DNA from: Luteimonas sp. MC1825
Lineage (GTDB): Bacteria; Pseudomonadota; Gammaproteobacteria; Xanthomonadales; Xanthomonadaceae
Direction: 5' to 3'
DNA length: 64,000 bases
NCBI RefSeq assembly: GCF_014764385.1
Contig: NZ_CP061714.1
Location: 186,001 to 250,000, forward strand
Position 1 is the first letter of the stretch, and each line of letters opens with the position of its first letter. The position numbers and the translations under genes were made by a program. Shown here one piece after another: positions 53,322 to 61,483 of the stretch. Under the pieces are notes generated by a model. That model worked only from the letters and a program-made list of their open reading frames with translations, was not told the origin of the DNA and made no database searches.

Positions 53322-53882
53322 ATGAGCACCGAGCACGCCACTCTCCACGACCAGCGCATCCTGCTGTGCGTCTGCGGCGGGATCGCCGCCTACAAGGCCG
53401 CCGACCTCGTGCGCCGCCTGCGCGACGCCGGCGCCACCGTGCGCGTGGCGATGACCGGGAACGCCGCGCACTTCGTCGGCGCCACCACCTTCCAGGCGCT
53501 GTCCGGCGAGACCGTGCGCACGTCGCTCTGGGATCCGGCGGCGGAAGCGGCGATGGGGCACATCGAACTCGCGCGCTGGGCGACCCGCGTGCTGGTCGCA
53601 CCCGCCACTGCCAACACCCTGGCGAAGCTGGCACACGGCTTTGCCGACGATCTGGTGACCACGCTGTGCCTGGCCACCGCCGCGCCGCTGACGCTGGCGC
53701 CGGCCATGAACCACCGCATGTGGCTGCACCCGGCCACGCAGGCGAACATGGCGCTGCTGCGGGAACGCGGCGCGCAGGTCGTCGGCCCCGCCGACGGGCC
53801 GCTGGCCGAAGGCGAATCCGGCCCCGGGCGGATGAGCGAGCCGCTGGAGATCGTCGCCGCGCTGGCGGCGGCCGACGCGTGA
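53322..53882 (+). CDS. coaC: Phosphopantothenoylcysteine decarboxylase half of CoaBC, separate gene
   Basis: CoaC decarboxylates 4'-phosphopantothenoylcysteine in coenzyme A synthesis, using FMN. The 186-residue product has 'CVCGGIAAYKAADLVRRL', the catalytic His in 'MGHIELARWA', and 'APAMNHRMWLHP' (PxMNxxMW). The substrate clamp reads 'GPLAEGESGPGRM'; E. coli Dfp has Cys158 in the equivalent 'ACGDIGPGRM', so the clamp Cys is Glu here. Most relatives make one bifunctional CoaBC of about 400 residues. Here a stop codon ends CoaC and the ligase half starts in another frame, overlapping by four bases (GTGA). Confidence 0.88.
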   Translation: MSTEHATLHDQRILLCVCGGIAAYKAADLVRRLRDAGATVRVAMTGNAAHFVGATTFQALSGETVRTSLWDPAAEAAMGHIELARWATRVLVAPATANTLAKLAHGFADDLVTTLCLATAAPLTLAPAMNHRMWLHPATQANMALLRERGAQVVGPADGPLAEGESGPGRMSEPLEIVAALAAADA

Positions 53883-54538
53883 GCGCGGTGTCGCTCCGCG
53901 GCCTGCGCATCGTGGTCAGCGCCGGCCCGACGTACGAGGACTTCGACCCGGTGCGCTTCATCGGCAACCGCAGCAGCGGCAAGACCGGCTTCGCGATCGC
54001 TGCCGAGGCCGCGCGCCGGGGTGCCGATGTCGTGCTGGTGGCCGGCCCGGGCACGCTGGCGACACCCGATGACGTGACGCGCCAGGACGTGCGTTCGGCC
54101 GCGCAGATGCATGCCGCGGTGATGGCCGCGCTGCCGGCCGACGTGTACATCGGCGCCGCTGCGGTGGCGGATTTCACTCCCGCGCACGTGGCCGCCGGCA
54201 AGATCAAGAAGCAGCCCGGCCACGACGGCCTGGTGCTGGAGCTGGTGCGCACCGCCGACATCCTCGCCGACATCGCCGCGCATGCCGCGCGGCCGCGGCT
54301 GGTGGTCGGCTTCGCCGCCGAGACCGATGACGTCGAGCGCAACGCGCGCGACAAGCTTGTCCGCAAGCGCGTCGACCTCATCGCCGGCAACCGCGTCGGC
54401 GTGCCGGGCAGCGGCTTCGACGCCGACGACAACACCCTGCACCTCTACTGGCCCGGCGGCGAGCGCACGCTGGGGCCGGCTCCGAAACACGACCTCGCCG
54501 CCGCCCTGCTCGACGTGATCGTCGAGCGGCTCGGCTGA
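53879..54538 (+). CDS. coaB: Phosphopantothenate-cysteine ligase half of CoaBC, separate gene
   Basis: CoaB joins cysteine to 4'-phosphopantothenate with CTP. The 219-residue product covers the complete ligase domain: '[25 protein letters not shown]' (in part) with the asparagine that binds the acyl-cytidylate, 'AAAVADFTP', and 'KIKKQPG' with the conserved lysines of the flexible flap. It begins with GTG at 53879, overlapping the CoaC stop as GTGA. A single-base change would fuse the two into a normal CoaBC, so this is either a true split, an assembly or sequencing error, or a frameshift site. Confidence 0.85.
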   Translation: MSAVSLRGLRIVVSAGPTYEDFDPVRFIGNRSSGKTGFAIAAEAARRGADVVLVAGPGTLATPDDVTRQDVRSAAQMHAAVMAALPADVYIGAAAVADFTPAHVAAGKIKKQPGHDGLVLELVRTADILADIAAHAARPRLVVGFAAETDDVERNARDKLVRKRVDLIAGNRVGVPGSGFDADDNTLHLYWPGGERTLGPAPKHDLAAALLDVIVERLG

Positions 54539-54573
54539 CCAGCCCGCCCCGCCCCCGCCGCCGACCGGACGCC

Positions 54574-55032
54574 ATGCAGCAGACGCTTGAAGTGAAGATC
54601 CTCGACCCGCGCATCGGCGATGCCTGGCCGCTGCCGGCATATGCCACCGACGGCAGCGCCGGCATGGACCTGCGCGCGGTCATTGGTGCGCCTCTGCTGC
54701 TGGCCCCCGGGGCGAGCGCGCTGGTGCCGAGCGGGATCGCCATCCACATCGCCGACCCGCAGCTGTGTGCCATGGTGTTGCCGCGCTCGGGGCTGGGCCA
54801 CAAGCACGGGCTGGTGCTGGGCAACGGCACCGGCCTGATCGACGCCGATTACCAGGGGCCGCTGATGGTCAGCCTGTGGAACCGCTCCGGTGATGCCTAC
54901 ACGGTGCAGCCCGGCGACCGCATCGCGCAGCTGGTGCTGGTGCCGGTGGTGCGTGTGCAGCTGCAAGTGGTGGATACTTTCGAACACAGCGTGCGTGGCG
55001 CCGGCGGCTTCGGCCACACCGGCACGCGCTGA
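54574..55032 (+). CDS. dut: dUTP diphosphatase
   Basis: Dut hydrolyses dUTP to dUMP and keeps uracil out of DNA. The 152-residue trimeric enzyme shows the five motifs in order: 'GSAGMDLRA', '[11 protein letters not shown]', '[15 protein letters not shown]', '[11 protein letters not shown]' and the C-terminal '[10 protein letters not shown]' arm. The ATG at 54574 is 35 bases after coaB. It lies in the coaC-coaB-dut-mutase run, an order conserved in Xanthomonads and shared in part with E. coli (coaBC-dut). Confidence 0.97.
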   Translation: MQQTLEVKILDPRIGDAWPLPAYATDGSAGMDLRAVIGAPLLLAPGASALVPSGIAIHIADPQLCAMVLPRSGLGHKHGLVLGNGTGLIDADYQGPLMVSLWNRSGDAYTVQPGDRIAQLVLVPVVRVQLQVVDTFEHSVRGAGGFGHTGTR

Positions 55033-55048
55033 CCGGGGAAGGGAAACG

Positions 55049-57382
55049 ATGTCCGAGAACGAACCGAACAAGGCGCGCGTGCTGCTGGCGCACTCCAGGC
55101 CGTGGCTGCCGGCGGCCGCCGTTGTGCTGGTGCTGGTCGCGCTGTGGCTGGCGTGGGCGGGCTGGCGGCAGACGGTGGACGATGGTCGCCGCAGCGCGCT
55201 GTCCAGCAACCGCGACACCGCGGTGCAGCTCACCGCACGCACGCTCAAGGGCGAGCTGGAACGGTTGGACGAACGCATGGCCTCGGCGCCCGTGCAGGCG
55301 GCGCTGGCCGCCGGTGACCTGCGCGCGGCCGGTACCGCGCTTGGTCGCGACTGGCCGCATGTCGAACATGCCGAAGTGCTGCCAACCGATCTCGTCGAAC
55401 CCTATGCCGGACTGGCGCAGGGTGGGTACGGTCGCGTCGCGGTGGCCGAGGCGGCGCTGACCGAAGGCGCGTCGGTGTTGTGGATCGTGCGCGACGGCGA
55501 CGCCGCCCGCGTGGCGCTCGGCGCGCCGGCGCGTGTCGGCGATGACGTGGTCGGCGTGGCCTACGTGCGGCTGCCGCTGGCGCGTGCCACCGCCGGCCTG
55601 GAGTCGGTGGAGGTGCCGTCGTCGACGTACCTGGCCCTGCGCCAGGGCGGCTTCAACCTGGTCGAGCGTGGCGATGCCGCCTATGCGGACGCCGCCGAAC
55701 GCATGGCGGTCCCCGTGCCCGGCACCGGCCTGCGCATCGCGGCCGGGCTGCCGCCACCGGCGACCACGCCGTTCGGCCTGTCGGCGATCCCGGCGTTCGT
55801 GGTCGCCACGTTGATGCTGCTGCTGGCCTACCTGACCTGGCGCCTGCCGGCGCGCATCGGCGATCCGCGCGTGGTCGACCATGGCGATGCGCCGACGCTG
55901 GAGCAGGCGCTGGTGGCCGAACCGGGCAGCGTCGATGGCGAGGGCCACGGCGCGGACGGCGTACGCATTGCGGTGCGCGACGCGCCGAAGCCGGCGCCGG
56001 TGATGATCGACCCGGGCATCTTCCGCGCCTACGACATCCGCGGCATCGTCGGCCAGTCGCTGGATGTCGGCGTGGCCGAGCTAATCGGCCATTCGATCGG
56101 TTCCCTGATGCACGACAAGGGCCTGAAGGACATCGTGATCGGCCGTGACGGCCGCCTGTCCGGGCCCGACATGGTCGCCGGCCTGACCGCCGGATTGCGC
56201 AAGGCGGGCCGCGAGGTGATCGACATCGGCATGGCGCCGACGCCGGTGGTGTACTTCGGCGCCTACCACCTGCGCACGGGGTGCTGCGTGTCGGTCACCG
56301 GCAGCCACAACCCGCCGGACTACAACGGCTTCAAGATCGTGATCGGCGGCGAGACCCTGTACGGCGACGCCATCACCGACCTCCATGCGCGCATCGCCGA
56401 CGACCGCCTGCACACCGCGGCGCAGCCCGGCGGCGTGACCGAGCGCGACATCGCCGACGACTACGTCGAGCGCATCGCGTCCGACGTGCAGGTGGACCGC
56501 CCGATCAAGGTGGTGGTAGATGCCGGCAACGGCGTGGCCGGCGAGATCGGCCCGCGCGTGCTCGAGGCGATCGGCGCCACGGTCGAGCCGCTGTACTGCG
56601 AGATCGACGGCACCTTCCCCAACCACCATCCGGATCCGAGCGAGCCGCACAACCTGGTCGACCTGATCGACATGGTGAAGCGCTTCGACGCGGACCTCGG
56701 CATCGCCTTCGACGGCGACGGCGACCGCCTGGGCGTGGTGACGCGCGAGGGCGACAACATCTTCGCCGACCGCCTGCTGATGCTGTTCGCCGCCGACGTG
56801 CTGGAGCGCAACCCGGGCGCGGTGATCGTGTACGACGTGAAGTGCACGGGCCGCCTGCAGAGCCACATCCTGCGCCACGGCGGCAGCCCGCTGATGTGGA
56901 AGACCGGGCATTCGCTGATCAAGGCGAAAATGCGCGAGACCGAGGCCGAGCTTGCCGGCGAGATGAGCGGGCACTTCTTCTTCGGCGAGCGCTGGTACGG
57001 CTTCGACGACGGCATCTACGCCGCCGCGCGCCTGCTCGAGATCCTGGCCGCGCGCCCGGAGTCGCCGAGCGAGGTGCTCAACGCGCTGCCGACCGGCATC
57101 GCCACGGCCGAGATCAAGGTCGACGCGCCGAATGGCGATCCGCACGCGTTCGTCGAGCGCTTCGTGGCCGAGGCGCGGTTCGAGGGCGGGGCGCGGCCCT
57201 CGACCATCGACGGCCTGCGCGTCGACTGGGCGGACGGCTGGGGCCTGGTGCGCGCCTCCAACACCACGCCGGTGCTGGTGCTGCGCTTCGACGCCGACAG
57301 CGAGGAGGCCCTGCACCGCATCCGCGAGGACTTCCGTGCGCAGCTGCTGGCGATCGACCCGGACCTGCCGCTTCCGTTCTGA
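55049..57382 (+). CDS. algC: Phosphomannomutase/phosphoglucomutase (AlgC/XanA type) with membrane-anchored N-terminal domain
   Basis: This enzyme interconverts hexose 6- and 1-phosphates for lipopolysaccharide and exopolysaccharide sugar nucleotides. The 777-residue product has an added N-terminal part: a helix at 20-38, a periplasmic sensor-like region (40-240) and a second helix at 246-265. An acidic linker leads to the mutase at about 320-777. The catalytic phosphoserine is Ser419 in 'VTGSHNPPDYNG', the metal loop is 'DGDGDR' (555-560), and the sugar loop includes 'GEMSGHFFF'. Long AlgC forms with this extension are known in Pseudomonas and Xanthomonads. GGGGAAGGGAAA precedes the ATG at 55049. 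Its stop codon abuts that of the next, convergent gene. Confidence 0.9.
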   Translation: MSENEPNKARVLLAHSRPWLPAAAVVLVLVALWLAWAGWRQTVDDGRRSALSSNRDTAVQLTARTLKGELERLDERMASAPVQAALAAGDLRAAGTALGRDWPHVEHAEVLPTDLVEPYAGLAQGGYGRVAVAEAALTEGASVLWIVRDGDAARVALGAPARVGDDVVGVAYVRLPLARATAGLESVEVPSSTYLALRQGGFNLVERGDAAYADAAERMAVPVPGTGLRIAAGLPPPATTPFGLSAIPAFVVATLMLLLAYLTWRLPARIGDPRVVDHGDAPTLEQALVAEPGSVDGEGHGADGVRIAVRDAPKPAPVMIDPGIFRAYDIRGIVGQSLDVGVAELIGHSIGSLMHDKGLKDIVIGRDGRLSGPDMVAGLTAGLRKAGREVIDIGMAPTPVVYFGAYHLRTGCCVSVTGSHNPPDYNGFKIVIGGETLYGDAITDLHARIADDRLHTAAQPGGVTERDIADDYVERIASDVQVDRPIKVVVDAGNGVAGEIGPRVLEAIGATVEPLYCEIDGTFPNHHPDPSEPHNLVDLIDMVKRFDADLGIAFDGDGDRLGVVTREGDNIFADRLLMLFAADVLERNPGAVIVYDVKCTGRLQSHILRHGGSPLMWKTGHSLIKAKMRETEAELAGEMSGHFFFGERWYGFDDGIYAAARLLEILAARPESPSEVLNALPTGIATAEIKVDAPNGDPHAFVERFVAEARFEGGARPSTIDGLRVDWADGWGLVRASNTTPVLVLRFDADSEEALHRIREDFRAQLLAIDPDLPLPF

Positions 57383-58024
57383 TCAACCGCCCTTCATCGC
57401 CCGGTAGCGGCCGAGCGCGTCGTCGAGGTCGCTGCCCAGCGACGCGCGGTCGGCCAGCTGCTTCACCTGGGTGGCCTGCTGGCGCAGCAGGTCGGCGTGC
57501 TGGGTCTGGATGCTGTCGGCCAGCACCTTGCCCACGGGCTTGGCGTGCAGCTCGAGTTCGGCGGCCTGGCGGAGCAGGTTGAGCAGGCTCTGGCGCAGGT
57601 TGGTCATGCCCAGCTGCGAGGTCTTCAGCGCCTCCTCCACCAGGATGATGCGCTCGCCGTAGGCGCGGCGCAGGTCGTCTTCGGTGGCGTAGGACTCCAC
57701 CATGGCGAGGTCGCGACGCTGGCGCGCGGCCTCGGCCTCGGCGTCATCGGCCGCCTGGCGGGCAGCGGCGGCGGCGGCGGCGCGTTCGTCGGGTTCGAGC
57801 GCACGCGGCACGGCGCCGGTGCGCAGGCCGCTGCGGGCATTGATCTCGGTGCGGGCGCGGTCGACGGCGCTGGCCGGCAGCGTGTCGCCGCAGACCTGCA
57901 CGCCGCCTTCGTCCCAGCAGTAGAGCTTCTTGTCGGTGCCCGTGGGCGCCGCCTTCTGCGCGGCAGCCGCCAGCGGCAGCAGCGCGAGCAGCGCGGCGGC
58001 AAGGCATGTCGTCGTGGTCTTCAT
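57383..58024 (-). CDS. Exported DUF4124-like protein with coiled coil
   Basis: The 213-residue protein starts with a signal peptide ('MKTTTTCLAAALLALLPLAAAAQ') cut near residue 23. The mature N-terminus 'KKLYCWDEGGVQVCGDTLPAS' has the short Cys-x-Trp/Cys pattern of DUF4124 domains. The rest is an Ala/Arg/Gln-rich helical region likely to form a coiled coil ('ERAAAAAAARQAADDAEAEAARQ', in part). Function is unknown. The ATG at 58024 is the only start giving a proper signal. It is 26 bases downstream of pyrE and may be co-transcribed with it. Confidence 0.75.
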   Translation of the reverse strand: MKTTTTCLAAALLALLPLAAAAQKAAPTGTDKKLYCWDEGGVQVCGDTLPASAVDRARTEINARSGLRTGAVPRALEPDERAAAAAAARQAADDAEAEAARQRRDLAMVESYATEDDLRRAYGERIILVEEALKTSQLGMTNLRQSLLNLLRQAAELELHAKPVGKVLADSIQTQHADLLRQQATQVKQLADRASLGSDLDDALGRYRAMKGG

Positions 58025-58050
58025 CGTGTCCGTCCCCCCGGTCGGCCGAA

Positions 58051-58710
58051 TCAGGTGGTCGCGCTGCCGTAGCGCGCGCGGTAGGCCAGCAGGCGCCCGC
58101 GTTCGGCTGACAGTTTCGCGTTTTCGCCGGTGAACGCAAGCAGGTCGGCGAAGCCGGCGATGGCGACCACGGGCACACTTTCGTTGGCGGCGACCAGCTC
58201 CGCCGCCGAACGCCGGTCGCCGGATTCGTCCAGCACTTCCTGGCGGTCCAGCGCGATGGCCACGCCCACCGGCGTGCCGCCACCGGCGCGGATCAGCGCC
58301 AGCGCCTCGCGCACCGCGGTACCCGCGGTGAGTACGTCGTCGACCACCAGCACGCGCCTTCCATCGAGCGCCGCGCCGACCAGGGTGCCGCCTTCGCCGT
58401 GGTCCTTGGCTTCCTTGCGGTTGTAGGCCAGCGGCAGGTCGCGGCCGCGGCGCGCGTACTCGCACGCCAGCGCGGTGGCCAGCGGGATGCCCTTGTACGC
58501 CGGGCCAAACAGCAGGTCGAAGTCGATCCCCGCGGCGTCGATGGCATCGGCGTAGCAGCCGGCCAGCGTCGCCAGCGCCGCGCCGCTGTCAAAGCGCCCG
58601 GCGTTGAAGAAATACGGGCTTGTCCGCCCCGACTTCAGCGTGAACCCGCCGAAGCGGAGCGCTTCGGCGTCGAGCGCCAGCTGCAGGAACCGGGAGCGGT
58701 GGTCTGACAT
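58051..58710 (-). CDS. pyrE: Orotate phosphoribosyltransferase
   Basis: PyrE makes OMP from orotate and PRPP in pyrimidine synthesis. The 219-residue enzyme has the PRPP-binding loop 'VLVVDDVLTAGTA' (120-132), the flexible catalytic loop 'YNRKEAKDHGEGG' (96-108, Lys residues) and 'FGPAYKGIPLA' (68-78). Length and motifs match the gammaproteobacterial type. The ATG at 58710 gives a standard N-terminus. It is divergent from xthA across a 135-base gap; this pairing with an exonuclease III-fold gene parallels pyrE-crc in Pseudomonas. Confidence 0.96.
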   Translation of the reverse strand: MSDHRSRFLQLALDAEALRFGGFTLKSGRTSPYFFNAGRFDSGAALATLAGCYADAIDAAGIDFDLLFGPAYKGIPLATALACEYARRGRDLPLAYNRKEAKDHGEGGTLVGAALDGRRVLVVDDVLTAGTAVREALALIRAGGGTPVGVAIALDRQEVLDESGDRRSAAELVAANESVPVVAIAGFADLLAFTGENAKLSAERGRLLAYRARYGSATT

Positions 58711-58845
58711 GGCGTGGCGGCTGCGATCGCGACAGGACCGCCATGGTAACAACCCGCACCGCGCCGACGACGCGGCCGACGGTGCGCTAACCTTGCGCGG
58801 CGGCGGGCCTGGTCCCGCCGCATCCGTCATCCGCACCGGCACTCC

Positions 58846-59649
58846 ATGCGCATCATCAGTTTCAACGCCAACGGCCTGCGTTCGGCCGCCAGGAAAGGCT
58901 TCTTCGACTGGTTCGCCGCACAGGACGCCGACGTCCTCTGCGTGCAGGAGACCAAGGCCCAGGAGCACCAGCTCGCCGGGCCGGAGTTCCTGCCGCCCGG
59001 CTACAAGGCCTGGTTCCGCGACGCGACCACGAAGAAGGGCTACAGCGGCGTGGCCATCTACAGCCGCCAGGAGCCCGACGAGGTGCGCACCGCGCTGGGC
59101 TGGGCGCCGTTCGACGACGAAGGCCGCTACATCGAGGCGCGCTTCGGCAACCTCAGCGTGGTGTCGTTCTACATCCCGTCGGGGTCGTCGGGTGAGCTGC
59201 GCCAGGGCTTCAAGTTCGAGGTCATGGACTGGCTCAAGCCGATCCTCGACGGCTGGCTGGCCAGTGGCCGCGACTACGTGCTGTGCGGCGACTGGAACAT
59301 CGTGCGCAGCCGCAACGACATCAGGAACTGGACCAGCAACCAGAAGAACTCCGGATGCACGCCGCCGGAGCGTGCCTGGCTCAACGGACTGGTTGCCGAC
59401 GCCTGCGGCGACGGCCTGTGCGAGGCACCGGTGGACGGCTGGCGCGATGCGCTGCGCGTGTTGCGCCCGGCTGACGCCGAATACACCTGGTGGAGCAACC
59501 GCGGCGCCGCGCGCGCCAACAATGTCGGCTGGCGCATCGACTACCAGTTCGTCACGCCAGCACTGGCCGAGCGCGTGCTCGCCTGCAGCGTGCACCCCGA
59601 GCCGCGCTTCTCCGATCATGCACCACTGATCGTGGACTACCGCGCATGA
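58846..59649 (+). CDS. xthA: Exodeoxyribonuclease III
   Basis: ExoIII is an AP endonuclease and 3'-exonuclease in base-excision repair. The 267-residue protein keeps every catalytic residue of the family: Asn in 'FNANGLRSA', Glu in 'VQETKAQ', Asp and Asn in 'GDWNI', Asp in 'WRIDYQF' and the His in 'FSDHAPLIVDY'. Pseudomonas Crc, which occupies the same place next to pyrE, is a relative that has lost such residues; their retention here favours a nuclease. The stop overlaps the ampG start (ATGA). Confidence 0.92.
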   Translation: MRIISFNANGLRSAARKGFFDWFAAQDADVLCVQETKAQEHQLAGPEFLPPGYKAWFRDATTKKGYSGVAIYSRQEPDEVRTALGWAPFDDEGRYIEARFGNLSVVSFYIPSGSSGELRQGFKFEVMDWLKPILDGWLASGRDYVLCGDWNIVRSRNDIRNWTSNQKNSGCTPPERAWLNGLVADACGDGLCEAPVDGWRDALRVLRPADAEYTWWSNRGAARANNVGWRIDYQFVTPALAERVLACSVHPEPRFSDHAPLIVDYRA

Positions 59650-60980
59650 GCACCGCCGCCGCGGAAACCCCGGCCGGGCGTCCGGCCAAGCCGTCGATCT
59701 GGCGCGCGTTCGCGCAGCCGTCGGCGTGGACGCTGTTCTTCTTCGGCTTCGCCTCGGGACTGCCGTTCCTGCTGGTGGCCGGCACGCTCGCGTACTGGTT
59801 GCGCGAAGGCGGCATCGAACTGCGCGAGATCACCATGATCGCCAGCGCCGGCATGGCGTACTCGTTCAAGTTCCTGTGGGCGCCGCTGGTCGACCGCTGG
59901 CGGCTGCCGCTGCTTGGCCGCCTGGGCCAGCGCCGCGGCTGGCTGCTGCTGGCGATGCTGCTGGTGATGGTGGGCCTGGTGGCGATGTCGGTGTTCACCC
60001 CCGAGCGCCTCGCGCCGTTCGTGGCGCTGACCCTTGCGGTGGCGGTGGCGGGCGCCACGCTCGACATCGCGGTGGACGCCTATCGCGTCGAGATCGCGCC
60101 GCCGTCGCAGCAGGGCGCGCTGGTGGCGACCTATTCGCTCGGCTACCGGATCGCGCTGATCGTCACCGGTGCGCTGGCGCTGGTGCTGGCCGACCATACC
60201 ATCTGGCCCAACGTGTACCGCGCGATGGCCGCCTGCATGCTGCTGCCGGTGGTGGCCTGCCTGCTCGCGCCCGAACCCGAAGTGCTGCGTGCACGCACGC
60301 GTGGCTGGGCCGCGGGCCTGCGCGAGGGCGTGGTGGAGCCGTTCGCGGATTTCTTCCGCCGCTTCGGCGGCCGCATCGGCGTGGTGCTGCTGCTCTTCAT
60401 CCTGTCGATGAAGATCTCCGACCAGGCGCTGATCGGCGGCATCATTGGGCCGTTCTACCTCGACCAGGGCTTCAGCAAGACCGAGATCGCCGCGGTCACC
60501 AAGGTCTACGGCATCTGGATCGGCATCGTCGGCGTGTTCCTCGGTGGCGTGGCCGTGGCGCGCTGGGGCGTGCAGTGGCCGCTGCTGGTGGCGATTGTGC
60601 TCGGCGCGGCCAGCAACCTGCTGTACCTGGCACTGATCGGCGCCAACGGCGACATCGGCCTGCTCACCCTGGTGATCTCCGGCGAGAACCTGGCGCAGGG
60701 TTTCCTGGGCACCGCGGCGGTGGCGTACCTGTCGGCGCTGGTCAACCAGCGCTACACCGCCACCCAGTACGCGCTGTTCTCGTCGTTGATCATGCTGCCC
60801 GGCAAGGTGCTGGGCTTCTATTCGGGCGCGATCGTCGAGGCCAGCGACGGCTATGGCGCGTACTTCGTGCTGTCGGCGGTGCTGGCGCTGCCGGCGGTGG
60901 GGCTGTTCTTCTGGCTGCGCCGGCGCGTGCCGCTGGCGGCGGCTGACGACCCGGCCGCAGCCGACGCCGCTGCGCCGTGA
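59646..60980 (+). CDS. ampG: AmpG-type muropeptide permease (MFS)
   Basis: AmpG imports GlcNAc-anhydromuropeptides from the periplasm for wall recycling. The 444-residue protein has about twelve to fourteen membrane helices. Typical AmpG blocks are 'FFGFASGLPFLLVAGTLAYWLRE' (in part), 'KFLWAPLVDRWRLP', 'TLDIAVDAYRVE' and 'ALFSSLIMLPGK'. It starts within the xthA stop codon (ATGA overlap). anmK, the kinase for the anhydro-MurNAc released after import, lies 2.4 kb downstream on the other strand. A GC hairpin follows at 60993-61008. Confidence 0.93.
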   Translation: MSTAAAETPAGRPAKPSIWRAFAQPSAWTLFFFGFASGLPFLLVAGTLAYWLREGGIELREITMIASAGMAYSFKFLWAPLVDRWRLPLLGRLGQRRGWLLLAMLLVMVGLVAMSVFTPERLAPFVALTLAVAVAGATLDIAVDAYRVEIAPPSQQGALVATYSLGYRIALIVTGALALVLADHTIWPNVYRAMAACMLLPVVACLLAPEPEVLRARTRGWAAGLREGVVEPFADFFRRFGGRIGVVLLLFILSMKISDQALIGGIIGPFYLDQGFSKTEIAAVTKVYGIWIGIVGVFLGGVAVARWGVQWPLLVAIVLGAASNLLYLALIGANGDIGLLTLVISGENLAQGFLGTAAVAYLSALVNQRYTATQYALFSSLIMLPGKVLGFYSGAIVEASDGYGAYFVLSAVLALPAVGLFFWLRRRVPLAAADDPAAADAAAP

Positions 60981-60992
60981 GCCGCCGCGTGG

Positions 60993-61008
60993 CCGCCGCT
61001 TGCGGCGG
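60993..61008 (+). terminator. GC hairpin after ampG
   Basis: CCGCCG-CTTG-CGGCGG forms a 6-bp stem with a 4-base loop, 12 bases after the ampG stop. No T-run follows, so it is only a weak terminator candidate. Confidence 0.35.
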
Positions 61009-61068
61009 TCGGCGCAAGCGCGTATCACAGGGGCGCCGCGCACGGGCGCAGGCCGCAGGACCCAGGCC

Positions 61069-61356
61069 ATGAACGACATCGTGCTCAAGGACATCGACGA
61101 GATCCTCCTCGACCGGATCGGCCGCGTCGCCGACCGCCGTGGCTGGACCCTGTCGCGCACCCTGCTGCACCTGCTGGAGCAGGGGCTGTTCGCGATCGAA
61201 GGCGACGGCAAGCTGTCCTTCGACAACTCCGAGGCCGACGTGCTGCAGGAGGCGATCGCCGCGCTCGAGGGCGTGCCCGACGGGGTGTATTCGCTGATCG
61301 GGCAGCTGCCGGCGGACGGCGGCGGGCAGGTGCCGGACCCGGGGCGGGGCGGCTAG
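61069..61356 (+). CDS. Small protein with ribbon-helix-helix-like N-terminus
   Basis: The 95-residue product starts 'MNDIVLKDIDEILLDRIGRVA', continues 'RRGWTLSRTLLHLLEQGL' and ends in a Gly/Pro-rich tail. A beta strand followed by two helices of this pattern resembles the Arc/MetJ ribbon-helix-helix fold used by repressors and antitoxins (FitA-like). No toxin gene is adjacent: ampG is upstream and a GGDEF gene downstream. A DNA-binding role is inference; I do not recognise the family. The start is the ATG at 61069, which follows a weak AGGA. Confidence 0.55.
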   Translation: MNDIVLKDIDEILLDRIGRVADRRGWTLSRTLLHLLEQGLFAIEGDGKLSFDNSEADVLQEAIAALEGVPDGVYSLIGQLPADGGGQVPDPGRGG

Positions 61357-61483
61357 CCGGGGCGCACGGCCTTCCGGAACCGGGCGGCACGCGCGGGGCG
61401 CTTCGCTACACTCGCTGCACAGGGGATGGCGCGACGGTCCTGCACCCGCAGGTGCCGGCGGCATGCCCCGCCGGGGAACGCGA

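Noticed and set aside
58846..59649. Crc catabolite-repression protein
   Set aside because: The pyrE-adjacent position suggested Crc, but all exonuclease III catalytic residues are present.
60993..61068. A small gene between ampG and the RHH-like gene
   Set aside because: The gap has no start with a ribosome-binding site and holds only a GC hairpin.
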